In this document: positions 1 through 12,360 of the stretch, one piece after another | Layout: each line of letters starts with the position of its first letter | How positions within the stretch are numbered: the stretch's first letter is position 1 | Source: Rhabdornis inornatus | Taxonomy: Eukaryota > Chordata > Aves > Passeriformes > Rhabdornithidae | Assembly (NCBI GenBank): GCA_013397075.1 | Contig: VWZS01010165.1 | Location: 124,001 to 188,000, forward strand | Direction: 5' to 3' | DNA length: 64,000 bases | Translations under genes and position numbers: made by a program | The notes under the pieces: generated by a model | The model's input: the letters and a program-made list of their open reading frames with translations, nothing else | What the model was told of the DNA's origin: nothing | The model's database searches: none

Positions 1-3000
1 GCTGAAGACAGAGGCCGTGTTATAACTGGTTTCCTCTTTATTATTTTTATGAGTGTCACACTTAAAACAGGAGCAGCATTACAGCTTGTTTTTTCCTGTT
101 CACATTTTTACTGTCTGTACTGAGGCAGGTGGGTGCTCAGGAAGCAGTCATATTAAATTTTTATGTGGCCTCTAGAAGAGCTAGGAATTTGTTCCCTCTC
201 TTGTCAGGGGGGAAGAAATGTAACTTTGTAACTGATTAAATTGGTCAGATGAAATATTAAGCATGAACAACGTGAGTTTTTCAAACCCTTCTTGATTGGG
301 CAGTGGTCATCTCAGGTTCTTCACTGTAAGCTAAGTATTAAGTAGGAATAAAAAATATTTTGTTGACTATCGATACCAGCAATTTCTGAAACAAAGTTGC
401 GATTCCCTCATCCTAGTCTTGGCTAGACACAGACTGGCAGACATAAATCTCCCTATTTATGTGACAGAAATAAGTTGCAGGGGGAAGCTTTGGAGTCATT
501 GTGCAAATTAGAAGAAACCCCAACATGTTATGTCCTGAAACTGCACTAGTTTTTCACCTTTTTAGGAGTGGGGTAAAGGCTTTGATAATACCAAAGTGTT
601 CAAGAAACTGAATATTTATATATTTTTCAAATGTAGTACAGTAATATCTCTTTTTGGGAAAGAGGATTATGCTTCTCAAAGTCAATATTTTTCTCATTGC
701 TTTATTTTTGATTTTTATGTAGAATATGTTTCAATTGTATTTTGAAATATTCCATACCAAAATATCTTTTTCCAAACTTTTTCCCTTTTTCTGGCTTCTG
801 CTGCAGAAGTGTGAGAATAACTCAAAAGCCAGGATTTGTGGTGCTTAGACTGTAATAAGCTTCACTCCTTCCCTCTGTCTCTGTCTTACACTTGCTGTGA
901 AAGCGTTGCTGAGGGATCTCAGTTGTAGGGCACTTTCTGTGAGATTAGAGCAAGAGAAGAATTGAAATCATGAGATAAGAGCTAGATGTTCTGCCAAGTG
1001 CATTTTCCCTGTGGAATGGGATAAGTTAGCAAATGAGGACCTTTGGGATGGCCATGCAGAGTTCAGAAAAGCAACACTGCATCCCAGTGCGCCGTGCCTG
1101 CAGTGTGGATGGGATTGGTGTTAAGTCTCAAATTATTCTACTGAGTACATTTCTTTCATCTCTCATAAGGAATATGACATTTGTAAAATATATTTTTGTG
1201 TCTCTTAAAAGCTATTGTGGATGTCTTGAGAAATTTGTGTTTAAATGCAATACGTTTCTGAGTGCTTGTGGGTAGCTTAAGATGAAGCAAATAGGAAGCA
1301 ATTTAATTTGCAATTTCAATTCATGCTGTGGAAAAGCTGGATGTTTATTCCAGTTGATCTGAAAGTGAGGAGCAGCAGTGAAGCCAACAGAAAAAAATAT
1401 TTTCCACTCTTTAAAGCCTGTTGTCACACCAGGTTTGAATATCCATCTTGTAATGATGCTTTATAGTTTGAAATATGACAAAGTCCATACCATTGATTTT
1501 GATTTTTTAGTGAAAAGCTAAAAAATTGACATTTGGTAGGTGGTGGGCCTTTGTAAGCCAAAAAAATTCAAGCCAAGAATCACTGCTTAGCTGAAGTATC
1601 CTTGGAAAAGCTAGCAATGCTTTCAGCAACAGCTCTGGAAAAGTGGATTTGACAACTCTTTTACAATTAGTAAAAAATTAAAAAGATCACAAGAGAAGTC
1701 CCTGTGCTTTTTGGAACAGTTATGGGAGGCTTATTTGTAGTTTTGCCATATGGTTTCTTCTGCCTTTCCAAAAAGAGAAAAAAAATAGGCTCATTCCCAG
1801 AACAAGGTACCACTGCAAAGATTTTAAGTGACTGGTCTAAAATTGTAGAACATGCAACTTACAGCTTGATAAATCAACAGTCTCACAGGCACATCTAAAC
1901 CCCATTACACTGAAATGGAGTTGGGAGTGAAAGTGAATCATAGTAACACCTTTGAGTCAGAAAAATACAAATGGCTCTTGCAGGATTAACTTTTTTTACA
2001 AAGTAAATTGAGTTAACAGTAGTTTATTCTCTTCTTTTAATGCTGTTAAGCCTCTTAGAATCTTTTTCTTCTGAAGAAACCAAATGTTTAGTTTTATTAA
2101 AGGGGACTTTAAATTCTGGATTCTATCAGTAGGGATATTAGGTTTTGTAATGTTTTTCTAATTGTTTCGTTACGTATTTATACAAGCCACATATTTTAAT
2201 TTCTGAATGTCCTTTATCTGTTGCTGCATGGGAGAGTTTATCTGCAGCAGAGAGGATACAAAGATTTAGCTTTTAGTAATGAAGGAAAAAAATGTGTAAT
2301 TCTTCTCAAAGGAAATAAAGCAGTACTAGGAGGTAATTTTTTCTCAGGGAATCAGTATGTGGAAGTAAATTTTTTTGCCTTCCCTCTCTGTCCTGCAAAT
2401 AGAGCACTTACGTGACTTGGTGCAAAGCAGTCCTGTAATGCTGTGGTTATGTGCAGCCAAAGGGGTTTTTGCCTGACACCAGGTTGCTGTTCTTAATGCA
2501 GTGGGGTCTAAGAGACACCGAAATTCCTGACTCCCTTCAGCCTGAGTCGAACAAATTGGTGAAATAATCCTAATTAGATGAGCTAATGGGTGTCAGCACG
2601 AGAGGCAGGGACTGTTGCTGCTCAGGTCTGGAGAAGGTGGGTGCTGCTGTAGGGAAGCAGGGGCTCAGACCCTGTCATCCATCACCCCCCACACAAGCAG
2701 GGCAGCCATAAGTACACAAACATCTTGAATGGTTTTTTCCCTGGCTCTTTATTCCTTTCTACCCTGAACATGCCCTGCTGCTTCACCACTTTCCAATCAA
2801 AAAGTGCTGCAGCTGATATTTCAGTGCTCCTGTACCCAAGGTACCAGACAGGGTACCTTTTTCTGCTGTGTGATGTTTGTTTATGACTATTCAGACTTGC
2901 ATTCCTCCAAGTATTCAGCAGCACCTGGGCAAGGGCTGCTCTGAATGCCAGAAAACTCGTGTCTCTAGCTGATTAGAAAGTAATGTACTGGCTGGCTCTG

Positions 3001-6000
3001 ATACATTGACCTGCATTAAAGAAATCAGCAATCTCACAGACAGAGCTTTCATCTCCAGTGTACAGTCAATGTGGCATCAGATCAGGTGCCCAGTAGAACA
3101 TGTTATGCCATTAACTCAAAATGCTTGATGGTGCAGAGATAAGGAGCTGTGCTCTCAGCTGTTTGGGGTGCAAAATAGAAGCAGAGCATTGTTTTTTGTA
3201 GTGTGGAAGAACATTTGGTGGATGTGGGCTCTCAGGCACCCACAGGTATGCTTGGAACAGTCCTGCACTGGCACTTCCACCCTGTGTGGTTTTCACAGTG
3301 ATGCTTCCACTCTGGGAATTCACATCCTATTTCAAACCTGCCTTGGTACAGATCGGTGACTGATGTTCCAGGAAGTGTAGGGAGCTTCCCAGCTCCCACC
3401 AGCCCTTTCTATGCAATGATTCTTCCCCAGAAACGTTGTCAGCATTGCAAGTTCCTCAGTGCAGTTCAGGTTTTAATAACATCCCTTGCTCGGCTGTGTT
3501 TGCCTTCACCACAGTTTTGTCTTCTGTGCTGGAGAACTTAAAGGCAATTATGTTATATAGAAACAACAAAGATCATATTTCATAGAGCAGAGGCAGAAAA
3601 CTCCTACCAAAACATCAGGCATTTAAAATCACATTAGAAAGACTCCACCAGTTTTTGCTTAGTATCACTTCTGTCAATGTGTCTATCACTGAACCACACA
3701 CAAAATGGGCATCCTTCATCTTTTATGTCTTTCAGTGGTGTCATTAGCATTTTAATGATTTGCCATGTTCTCTGTTCAGTCTTAATTCAGTCATTAGTGT
3801 GCTGTTGGAAGTAAAGCTTTGGAATAAACCCTTTCCCATCTTTTAGTTTTTTTTACTGTGCTTGCACTCAGCAGAGTTGGGAACAGAAGGCTGTCCTGTG
3901 CTTCTCTTGCTGCCACTCAGGTACCCAGTGTTGCCCTCGGCATGAGAAACTTGCTCGTGCTCTGACTTCGAGATGGGATGTCAGTGTGTTCAGAGGGACA
4001 CACAAGGACAAGTACAAGTGTTTGCTCCCTTGGCACAGGGAATGACTGCTTTCCTTGCTGCAGAGCTTAGCAGGCACACATCTGAGCAGGGAGGGCAGGG
4101 AGGAGAGACCCTGCTGCACACCAGCTGCTAGGATGCTTTGGGATGCAGCACAGAACCCAGCACTGCTTTCTGCTCTGTCTTTGAATCCAAGCTTCCCAAA
4201 GGTACAGGGATCATTTAACTTGGAAAAGGAATGGAGTGCTCCTGTGAAAGCAGTGGTGCATGGGGCTACCCCAGTAACTCCTCAGGGTGGCTGTAGGATC
4301 AAGATTTCTGCTTGGCCAGCTGGGACCATCTCTGCTAGTTCAAGCTGTTTTACAGAACACATTCCTGTCACCTGGCAAGGGACAGGGATTCACCAGCCTT
4401 ATTAACAGTGGGAAAACCACAGAGGCTCAGTCTCCACAAATAGTGTGGGACCTTTTTGCTGTTACTGCAACAAACATCATCAACTGCTGCCTCACTTGCA
4501 CACCAGATGGGCTGTCCTTTGATAAAATAAGTGGTTGCCAGCTGACAGTGAAATTCCAGCAACTAGGAAAGGCACAAATGCCCCAAAGTGCAGTAGAGGT
4601 TGACGGACTGAGAGGATGAGTCCTCTGAACAGATACCCAAAATTCCTTCTACACTGAGACCGTGGATGAAAGAACGATGGCAGCTGAAAGCCCTAAAACT
4701 AATTTGCAAGCAGGTGAAAATGGGTGACTGATGCCTGACATTGACACTCAGGAGAACTGGAAGAAGGATGTCAAGGAAATTATTTCAAGTTGTATGATGT
4801 AGGTCATAGGAAAGGTTCAGGTGATTGCTGGAGAGGGGTGCAAAGATAGCATACAGAAATTACAGTGATTGCTTTTACGTGACAGCCAATGCATGCCTCT
4901 TTTCTTTAATTAAAGTAGATCAAAAGCTAATCTATGGAAAATTATCTGCATTGAAAAAGTGAACAAGGGAAACAATATCTTCATGAATCTGAGAGAAATG
5001 GGGAAGCCCATTAGCTTGTCTCTATCACATTGTTAAGCCTTTTTCTATTACATTTCTTTGTGTAATAGCTGTTCTTTTTGAACACAATGGCGTTTCTCAT
5101 CTAATCTGATGATGATTCAAAGCATTTTTGCATCCTATTTATAATATGAACCACTGCTCTTTCAGTATAGGGTTCACATTTAAGATTAGATTGCTGTGAT
5201 TTTCACTGCTGCTCTGGTTTGAAGGTCATTTACTTTGGGAAATGGAGAGGGCAGTTGCCAATAGATAATCTCCTTTCATTTTACCTGGCAGTTGCCTGTC
5301 AAGTTCAAATGATGGCATTCAAAAACCACTATTACAGCCTTTCTGTAGTCTAGCTTTAAAAAAAGAGAGATACATGGTTGAGACACAATGCACTGGTTTC
5401 TCAGTAAATTTTAATCTCAACTTTTCTAGTATCTTTGCTTTGCTAATATGGTCTTGAAGGGCAGGTCTGATTGAGTGCTTGCTTCAAATGCAGTGTCCAG
5501 TTTGTAACCCCATGTCATGATTATGCAATTTATGATATGCTGGGTCACATTATGTCATAGCAATTATGCTTTCTTTTGCTTTTTCTCCCTCAAACCCACA
5601 AATTCTTGATACGATTTCAGAATGAAACTCTTTTTTCCAAGTTCACCTCACTCTGAGTAGTGGAATTGTGATTTAAAAATTCAAATCATTGGCTCATCAA
5701 CTTGGGAATTGTATAAAATCACCAGACCTTAGATCCTCTAGTTCAGAGAACAACAGTGTGTCAGGTCATCCTAATTATTGTCATTCATTATATTCAAATA
5801 CATGTGAACATTCTGTTTCTCTTTAAGCAAAATGGGGAAGTCAAGCTCATCATCAGTGGCTACAAACTGTAGCTGAAAACGTTACAAGAAAATTTGTTTA
5901 AAGGTCAGATCACTTTCTGAAAGACAAAATACCTCAGTAGTCCCATGCTCAACCTGTTTTCTTCTGTGCAACAGCATCCAGACCACAGGCAGTGCTGTTA

Positions 6001-6060
6001 CATTTCAAAGTCTGTGTGTCACATGTATTTGTTTTACAAGAACACCACTGCTGTGGGAAG
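1..6060. other. Noncoding AT-leaning DNA, no gene recognised
   Basis: No stop-free frame here exceeds about 116 codons (4055-4405) and none resembles a known protein. Both strands carry frequent stops and CpG is scarce. I saw no clear interspersed repeat, tRNA or snRNA-like sequence. Small local symmetries occur, such as a 15-bp odd palindrome at 795-809 (arms CTTCTGC and GCAGAAG) and an 8-bp inverted repeat with an 8-nt spacer at 5045-5068. These are expected by chance in a window this long. The stretch is best read as intergenic or intronic vertebrate DNA. Only alignment to other birds could show conserved elements within it. Confidence 0.7.
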
Positions 6061-6120
6061 GAAGACGTGACCTCCCCTCCCAAAAAACCCTGTCCTTCAG
6101 AGAAGCCTGCAATACAGAGT

Positions 6121-6360
6121 GACGTGGATATCGCACACACGGCGTGAAGCCCAAAGGGATCAAACACTCCCACTTTGCCATCAGGCATTTCCAAATGTCC
6201 TCTGCACTATCTAGCTCTGCTCAGCCTATTTTAAGAAAAGCCCGGGAGCACTGAACTGAGCTTAGTGGAAAAGGGCCAACATATGGCCCTCGCTGCGTGG
6301 TGCCTGCTCGGAGAGCGGCAGAACAGCAGAGCGGAGGAGAGAGCTCGCTGAATTCCCTGC
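6121..6360. promoter_or_regulatory. Small CpG-retaining, GC-rich patch (CpG-island-like)
   Basis: A hand count over these 240 bases gives 67 C, 65 G and 11 CpG. That is about 55% GC and an observed/expected CpG near 0.61, just meeting the classical small-island criteria. The second half (6241-6360) is about 62% GC with 7 CpG. This contrasts with other GC-rich blocks in the window, one of which has a single CpG in 600 bases. CpG retention usually means the DNA stays unmethylated in the germ line, as at promoters and some enhancers. No adjacent coding exon was recognised, so a noncoding transcript start or an enhancer is as likely as a gene promoter. It could also be a recent GC-rich insertion not yet decayed. 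Confidence 0.4.
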
Positions 6361-8640
6361 TTGGATGTGTGGAGCACAGCAGGTGACTTAATTGGAAGGG
6401 ACAAAAGGCACCCAGGGGCCTCTCTGCCTCCAGGGAAATAAACACTGGAGGTGCTGAACCTCCCTCTGGGAAGCTGAATAGCAAGTTCAAAAATGGGCAG
6501 AAATTTCCATCCACTGATGAGCGTTTGGGCTTAAGGTAACTGGAAGCTTGGTTTTGTGTTGTTTCATATTAATTTTAGCTGTAAAAGGGCACGGTGCTCT
6601 ATCCCAAGGCTTTGCATTTCCCTAGATTGCAGGACTGAGAAGGACAGTTGTCTTTTGGCTGGCAAACAGAAAATTCCCTCCTGCTGATTAGCAGTTAAAA
6701 GCCAGCAGCAAAAATCCACAGCTTATGATTTTGACAGATTTTCTTGTTGCTTTCTAAAAAATCTTTCCTATTTCTTCGTTTTTACTCTATGAAGGTTTCA
6801 AAATCATCAGTGTGATATACCAGTGTGAGTAACAGATACACATACCCATGACAAAATGTTTAAAGGTGGTCTTTAATGAACATGAAGAACTACTACATTG
6901 CTTTTGCATGTGTGAGCCTTGGGGGATGTCATACCTCGCGTTCAGGGTCTCTGCTTAAGGAGTGAAAAACTTTGCCTATTTAAGGACATTTGTAGGAAAA
7001 TTGATTTACCTCCAAGAAGTGGAACATGAAAGACTCTTTTACTTCAACAAATGTGTGCTTACCTTTCCAGGTGGTAGTGGGGACTCTAAGAAACACAACT
7101 CTTACCCTATTTTGCATGGCAACAAGCATTTATAAACACCCTCTTTTCCTGCTTTTGCCTGGAGAAGCTGAATTTAGGCTTTTTCGGAATCTGAAAGAGA
7201 AGCTAAAAGTATCCACTGGCCTTCTGTCACCCTTCTTCTCTCACATGTTTCAACTTTCAGAGAGTGCAGGGTGACTATGGATGATTTGTTTCACACAAGA
7301 GTATTTTCTAAAGCCTTTGTGTTCATCTGATTTAAGGAAAATGGGTATAGTTCAAAAATGTGGCTTCTAGCCCCATATTTTCACTAAGGGAATAAACAAA
7401 GCAGAGACCTTTTGAGATGCATCATGGTTTGGTTTCTTTTTTTTCCCTCTGCTGGGAAGCCTCTAGGATGGCCTTGCTGGTCTCCTCCCATGGGACTAGT
7501 AATGATTTTTTTATGAATAAATACTGAATAAAAAGACCTTGATATGCCTAGGTAGAAATAAAAGAAGCTGTCTGAATGTAAAATATTTCTATTCATCAGG
7601 AAACTGTTTATATAAGTTTTTTACCAAATGTGGATAGTTAGAAACAGACTCTATAGGTTCGGGGAAGAACAAAGGAAATTCCTGACAAGTTGTTGAAGTA
7701 AAATTTTGATAACCACTATTTTAATTTAAGACTAAAAGTAGAAACACAAAGACCCTTCTGAAATGGGATTTCAACTTTGATTTTTAGCCCTGGCAAAAAT
7801 CAAAGAAATTTTTGTACAAAGAAATTCAAGCTCCAACTGATTTTATTACTCAATTTTTATTTCCCTCAATCTTTCAAAACAGAAATCATCAATTTGATAC
7901 AAACACAGCTTGACAAAGTCACCAAAAAATGATTAGCAGACTTTGTTTAATTTAGTCAAGTTGCTCTTAGCTGACAATTCACTGCAAGTGTTGCACAGTT
8001 ATTTTGGCAATCCACACAGCCTTTGCCATCATGCAAATTAAATTATTTAAAACCCTTAAGAAACTATGGGGCTTTTTTTTTTGGTTGGTTTTATTTGAGT
8101 TGAACATTAACTGGAGTGAGCTGGAGCTGAGTACTGCAGGGACTGGGAAACCCTGGTGTCCCAAGCCTTGAGCAGATATATTTTAGAAAAGCATTTTCCA
8201 GTAACAGTTGCGTGTCCTCCAAGGGTGGTACTTGCTGTGCGGTGTCACACAGAGGAAGCAGGAGGTTCCTGGAGCTTTCCATGACTTTCCCTTCTCCTTT
8301 TCCATACTGTATGCTTGCTAGTATATTTAAAGTAGTATTTCCTGTGAGGTAAAATTTGAAAGCAGTCACCACCAGGCAATGAAATATCTTCTTTTTATCA
8401 ATATCCATTTTGGAGCCAAAATTTACGTCTGAAGAAAAAGTAATTTATCCTGGTTTTTGCATTCTGTATTTCTTCAGGGTCTGAAATGAAAGTCAATATA
8501 TTATTTTTATTGCAGTTGAGACACAGTAACAGAAATCAAGGCTAGAAAAACAACATTCAAAGTTGTATATATACCTCTAGTAGATGGTCTCCAGCAACTG
8601 GAGCCTTGAGAATCTTCCTTTTAATTAAATATTTGTTTGG
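6361..8640. other. Noncoding DNA, no gene recognised
   Basis: AT-leaning sequence without a recognisable product in any frame. A pyrimidine-rich stretch ending in CAG at 7260 resembles a 3' splice site, but no convincing exon follows. A run of ten T at 8073-8082 is followed at 8090-8095 by TTTATT. On the minus strand this reads as AATAAA, seven bases, then ten A, which is a weak candidate for a decayed minus-strand poly(A) end. I saw no named repeat. Confidence 0.65.
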
Positions 8641-9240
8641 CTGGAGGAGAGATGCTTCCAGTCTGGTGGTTACAGTGGGGACAATACCAGCATGGTTAAC
8701 TCATCCACTGGGAGCCCCTAAAATGGTCCCAAAAATGTTCAGTGTGGCTGGTGGGTGGCACATGGGGCTGTGTGTGGGACCAAGCAGAGGGCAGTGTGCT
8801 GGAGGTGTGGGAGAGCCCCCAGCCCTGCCTGTGTCTGGAAGGGGCAGCCAAGGAAGGAAAGTCCTGCTCCAGTCCTGGGGGCTTTCCCCCTCCAGGATGG
8901 GCTGGGCACAACTGAGGTGCTGCTGGCACCCACAGAGGTGACCTGGCTGTCACACCTGGGCACTGCAGGGCTGGCTTTGCAGGCAGGAGCACTTTCCTTC
9001 ACACCTGCTTTTGGATGGAGACAGTGCTTGTGAAGGGAATGGTGGCATCACTCCCTCTTGCCCCAGCTGCCTTTTGGGGAGTGCTGACCTGGGAGAACTC
9101 CCGAGGATGGCTTCTGAAGCCCTCCCATCCCTGAAGGGCACCCATCCCCATCCAAGGTCTGGATAAGCCCCAGCAGAAATGCACAACCTAAACAAAAATC
9201 CCAGCCCCATGAGCTCCTTGCCTCCCTAGGCCCTTTGCTC
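8641..9240. other. GC-rich block almost free of CpG
   Basis: About 600 bases rich in G and C, with many TG, CA, CTGG and CCAG words. Reading through it I found only one CpG, near 9102. Several frames stay open on both strands (the longest is about 111 codons at 8606-8941), which follows from the low TA content rather than from coding. None resembles a protein family. GC-rich but CpG-depleted DNA is what biased gene conversion plus methylation-driven deamination would leave. A degraded unknown repeat is possible. Confidence 0.5.
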
Positions 9241-9301
9241 CTGTGCTACAGTGTTTGCAAGGGTAGATATGCCTGTATCTCTTAAGGACAGAAAAAATGG
9301 T

Positions 9302-9596
9302 CATTGCCAGCATATTGTTTGTTGCCTGGCAATTATCTGCATAGTTCTGTGATGAAAGACATTGCCAGCATTGATTCCTTTTATGACCTTGCCAGAAAGC
9401 ATTTATCCCACTTTAAATTCTGGCTATCAGCTGTACATTGTAATAGCCTTGTAGAACATTGTATTATTTTTTGTAAGCCATTGGTAAACAGACCTGAGTT
9501 CATTACTCTGTGTATATAAGCAGGTGTTTTACCCTGTTTAAATGTCCATTGAAATTGCCTCTTTACATCTGAATATTTACATAGGTGTTACTGGCA
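9302..9596. promoter_or_regulatory. Cluster of TGCCAG/CTGGCA half-sites (NFI-like)
   Basis: Five copies of the 6-mer TGCCAG or its complement CTGGCA lie within 295 bases: 9305-9310, 9326-9331, 9363-9368, 9390-9395 and 9591-9596. About 0.15 would be expected by chance. Two copies sit in a 12-base direct repeat, CATTGCCAGCAT (9302-9313 and 9360-9371). ATTGCCAG at 9303-9310 also forms an 8-bp inverted repeat with CTGGCAAT at 9326-9333. TGGCA is the core half-site of nuclear factor I, first described in chicken as the TGGCA-binding protein. The ideal palindrome with a 3-base spacer is absent, so binding would be to half-sites. Enhancer function is inference only. Confidence 0.25.
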
Positions 9597-11929
9597 AGTG
9601 TTACAAATTCCAAGACGCTTTTTCCTGAAAGTGCAATCAGCAAACAAAATTAGAAGAAGTTGACACCATAATAAATCAGAGCAACAACAAAATTGTAAAA
9701 ATCATTTGTAATGACATATTTTGTTGCTGTTCTTGTTTGTTAGATTAGATTTCTGTTAAAGGTAATTGAAGAAAAAATTGTTCTGGTTAGAGGGAAAAAA
9801 TACATTAAAATTAAATGAGCTTCTTGAACTCTGCTTAGGTTTTGAGATATCATATCAAGGAATGACAACACACTGAAGAAGCATGGTAGCTACTTTGTGT
9901 GGCTGACCATAAAACAGTTGTGGTCCAACCTTTCTGTCCCACCTCAAGCAAAGTCCCTTGGGTAATGGCTGTGGCATTTGGGCAAATTGAGAGCTTGGGA
10001 TCCATTTGCTGCTCTCCACCTCAATTCCAGACCTCCCTGTGTATCTTCTCAACCATTTGGTGCCTGAGGAGCAGGGAGAAGCTGCAGGGTGCAGATGGGA
10101 GCATCCTGGATCTGCAGCTCTGCCCTTGACTGATGGCACCTGGTGTGGGATTCTGCTGGCACTTGAAGGTCAGGCTTTCATTTTATGGGTTTTTCTTTAA
10201 AGCAATGTAAAACCAAACAGCCTTCCTTCTGGGCAGCATTTTCATGCCTCTTTCAAACACTAACTACAAATAGGTGGAAAAATAATTCTTCAGAAAACAA
10301 TTCTTAAACAACTGCAGATACCAGTGATTTTCAAACTGGAAACTCTGAGCCTACAAAACTCACTTTCTCCACTGGTTTCAAAACACAATGCCTTTAAAAA
10401 TATGATTAATAGTTTTTCCTGGCTGAATCTGGAAGTGACATACTTTTAAAATTTCTTGGTTAGTTCATATTCTGCTATTAAATGTACCCCACTGCTCCTG
10501 TTTTTAGGGAGTTATTAAGCTTCTTTTCACTTCTGTCTATCCTTCCTTGCTCTCTTCCTTTTCTCCCCAGAAAAGCTCAGTCATCAAGGCTGAGAGTCTG
10601 GGGCTTGTGGGAATCTATTAAAGAAAAATAAAAAGAAAAAAGAGCAATCAAAACCCAGTCATGGATGGCAGTTCCCTCTGCAACTGGTGTGGGGGAAGAA
10701 GCAATAACATTTTTTTAAAAGCATCTTTACACATCTATAGAAAAGCACTTAGGATTTTTTCTTTCTTTCTTATTGTTTACTAAATCAAAGCAAATGCATC
10801 TGAGGCTTATAGTGATGATAGCAAAAATTACAAAGACCTTTCATATGCAAAAAGACATTTTTGTATGACTGAAGATTCAAAATGCATTATGCCAATCTTG
10901 TATTCAAAGACCAGCTTTGCAGGGTTTAAGTTCTATTATGTGTTTTTCTGCAGGCTTTTTGTTTCTTGGGTATTTTCTCTTTTTTTCTTTCGTTTTCATG
11001 AGGTTTATATTATTAGTACTTTGTAACATTTTCACAGGGTCTTTCCTTTGAACCCTACACATGAAATGAATGAAGAATCTGGGTTTTGCTTTGTGAATCA
11101 GCCTCTCTAATATGTCTTCTGGCTCTGAAAATATCCCCAGAATTCAGAAGGCTATCAAACAGATCTTCATCAGCACTTTAGTGCTGGCTGCGTGCTGCAG
11201 CACACAGCTTTGATATTTGAAAGATCTTTATATTTCACTCTTATGCATCTTGAAGGGCTGTGTTATCTCAGTGTCAGGGGATTTGGGAGAGGAGAGTGAA
11301 ACACTCACAAGAACTAAAACCACAAAATATGTTTATGATTGAACACCGTGTTTTAAATGACAATTGTCAGCTTCTCCTAGTTCAAGGTTGCTCTGTTTTG
11401 CTGCTGCTGTGAGGGACATTATCTGTCTACAGTGATCCATCAGCTGCTCAAGACTTTCAGAGAGATAATTGTTGTCAGGTTTCCTGGACTCATATCCATT
11501 ACTAACTCATCCCAAAAAGTCTGACTTCTCTTTGCCCCATCACCTGGCTGTGCTGTGGGTATTTGCTGCCTGTTAATTACACCAGGCAGTTTCTACAGTC
11601 TGGGGTGCAATCTTGGGCCCCACAACTTCTGTGGCATCACAGTTGCCAGTTTTATTACTCATTTTTCTGCCTCAGTACCTCTTTTTTATTGAGTTAAATG
11701 GCATTTATTGCTTCTTTGCAACTGTGAAGATCCCCTCTCCTACACCCATGGCAATAACAATTGGAGTTAGATGGGAACTGAGAGGAAAGGATATATGGAA
11801 TGAAGTTGGTATCAGTGTGCATAGAAATTCCTGCAGTATAATAAGAAAAATATTTAGATTTAGCCATGCCCTAAATGTCCAAAAACATGTCTGTTCAGAC
11901 TCCTGCTCTCTCTCTTCATGCATTCTCCT
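9597..11929. other. Noncoding DNA with one splice-acceptor-like tract
   Basis: AT-leaning, with no recognisable coding frame. A long pyrimidine tract running from about 10521 to CCCCAG at 10570 is a good match to a vertebrate 3' splice site, with a plausible branch-point word (TTCAC) upstream. The following sequence is stop-free for only about 20 codons in the best frame and shows no obvious donor, so no exon is called. A short palindrome cluster at 11171-11203 is listed separately. Confidence 0.6.
11171..11203. repeat. Double palindrome built from CAGCAC/GTGCTG
   Basis: Four copies of one 6-mer occur in 33 bases, two in each orientation: CAGCAC 11171-11176, GTGCTG 11181-11186, GTGCTG 11192-11197, CAGCAC 11198-11203. 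The first pair belongs to a 16-base palindrome (11171-11186). The second pair forms a perfect 12-base palindrome (11192-11203). The arrangement can fold as two adjacent hairpins or as one longer one. It could bind a dimeric protein or simply be a mutational product. No known site is claimed. Confidence 0.5.
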
Positions 11930-12360
11930 GCAGTAGCACATGTGAGCTGGGTAAGGATTTGGGAGCTCCATCTCTTGCAAGTCCAGGGGGTCTGCTTCCC
12001 ATTGGGAAACCCAGGCAGGAAGGGGCACTGTGGGACCAAAGAGTCCCTGCTGCCACCAGTGAGCTCTGCCCTTGGAGGTGGGCAGCACTCCTGAGCAGGG
12101 CTGTCAGCAGAGACTCCCCAAGTGCTCCTGCACAAATCCTGGCAGCTGCACTCACCTCCTCTGCAGGCAGGTTTGCCCCAGCCCAGCGAGGCTCGGGTGT
12201 GTGTCCCTTTCTGTGACCACCACAACAAGCAAACCACAGGACATGAATGATTTCGTGTCTCAGCCATTTGCAGGCTCTTTGGCCTTAGGCAGCCAAGAGC
12301 TACTCAGCTCTCAGCTACTGCAAATGACCTGGAGCAGAACAGGTCGGCTCGCTCTGAAAT
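11930..12360. other. GC-rich, CpG-poor block
   Basis: GC-rich sequence with CTG, CCAG and CTCC words. Frames of 79-135 codons stay open on both strands over the same bases, as expected for low-TA DNA. None resembles a known protein and no splice-flanked exon was seen. It is similar in character to the block at 8641-9240. Confidence 0.45.

Noticed and set aside
1005..1045. ATGGGATAA ... AATGAGG words recalling an inverted MIR core
   Set aside because: Too few matching words in the right order and no flanking support.
8073..8095. Minus-strand AATAAA seven bases before A10
   Set aside because: Spacing is shorter than usual, the run is only ten bases and no flanking duplication was found.
8606..9210. 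Several overlapping open frames on both strands
   Set aside because: Mutually overlapping frames in a CpG-free GC-rich block reflect composition, not coding.
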